A DNA stretch of 64,000 nucleotides from positions 25,601,800 to 25,665,799 of the forward strand of contig JASEVX010000012.1 in NCBI GenBank assembly GCA_031761405.1, written 5' to 3'. Below are positions 63,647-64,000 of this stretch, one piece after another. A program made the position numbers and the translations under genes. Every line of letters begins with the position of its first letter. Within the stretch, counting starts at the first letter, position 1. This DNA is from Serripes groenlandicus. Taxonomy: Eukaryota; Mollusca; Bivalvia; Cardiida; Cardiidae. Below the pieces are notes generated by a model that saw only the letters and a program-made list of their open reading frames with translations, did not search any database and was not told the origin of the DNA.

Positions 63647-64000
63647 ATTCCCTGTGAAACCATATTATGTAAGTGCATTAACAGTAATCTATCATTAATT
63701 TGTGCCTAGCTGCGTTCTGCAGTCAGGTATCCAGGGCCACAATGGAAACGAGGAAATTAATTTCCCCTTCGTTTGTGAATGCTTGTCATGGCACTATCAT
63801 TTCATGTTAATATTTGCCATGGTAATGTAATTGTGTGCCATGTAATGTTTTTCATTAATTAACAGAAGTGAATGATAACATTCTAGATATATATAGACAA
63901 AGAACTCTAACTACCGATTAAAGTTTTATTTATGGACTTTTACAAGTGATTTTTAAAGTTGTCCACTCTAGAATTATTGTAAGTGGGAAAGGGCTAATCT
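63647..64000. other. Upstream neurabin intron, otherwise unassigned
   Basis: No exon visible. The last 20 bp (AGTGGGAAAGGGCTAA) look like the right end of a further MITE whose left part is not clear. Confidence 0.45.

Overview
This window is nuclear DNA from an animal, most likely a bivalve mollusc or a close lophotrochozoan. The evidence is AT-rich sequence, metazoan gene families with GT-AG introns, tRNA-derived SINEs whose 3' half resembles bivalve SINEs, a DIRS-type retrotransposon, and a very dense load of short non-autonomous elements. The taxon is an inference from remembered repeat families, not from a search.

Three host genes are visible. (1) Positions 2-10582, minus strand, are one uninterrupted reading frame of about 3,527 codons that runs off the left edge. 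It starts with an ATG and a complete calponin-homology (CH) domain of the MICAL-like/EHBP1 type, then becomes a very long, acidic, serine-rich, internally repetitive protein. (2) Positions 59635-59739 and 63235-63355, minus strand, are two consecutive exons of a neurabin/spinophilin-type PDZ domain with matching splice phases. (3) Around 36.05-39.07 kb, plus strand, there is a plausible CRE/CCAAT/YY1-like promoter, a first exon ending at GTAAGT, and two candidate downstream exons of a gene I cannot name.

The rest (10.6-59.6 kb and the 3.5 kb neurabin intron) is almost wholly transposon-derived. Its dominant component is a roughly 230-bp foldback MITE with TTAA-CCCTTTCCC ends, present in about 60 complete or decayed copies on both strands. 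Two loci show that it inserts at TTAA and duplicates it, which fits a piggyBac-type mobiliser. A 6.5-kb DIRS element (18223-24768) sits inside one MITE copy. It has identical 148-149-bp inverted terminal repeats, an internal complementary region, gag-like, RT and RNase H reading frames with several one-base frame breaks, and an intact tyrosine-recombinase ORF.

A second theme is a set of seven or more families whose terminal and mostly internal sequences differ but whose plan is the same: a 5' AAC(A/T)AGA box, a short 5' hairpin, tandem core units, usually a GAC/CAGA/ACGC simple repeat, a 3' hairpin whose outer arm is complementary to the 5' end, and a short A-rich end. Many are nested in MITEs, SINEs or each other, so their ends can be read directly. 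SINEs (one with an 11-bp and one with a 12-bp target-site duplication), 79-bp, 54-bp and GGGATCCCACTGGGAT minisatellites, and a 0.25-kb segmental duplication complete the picture.
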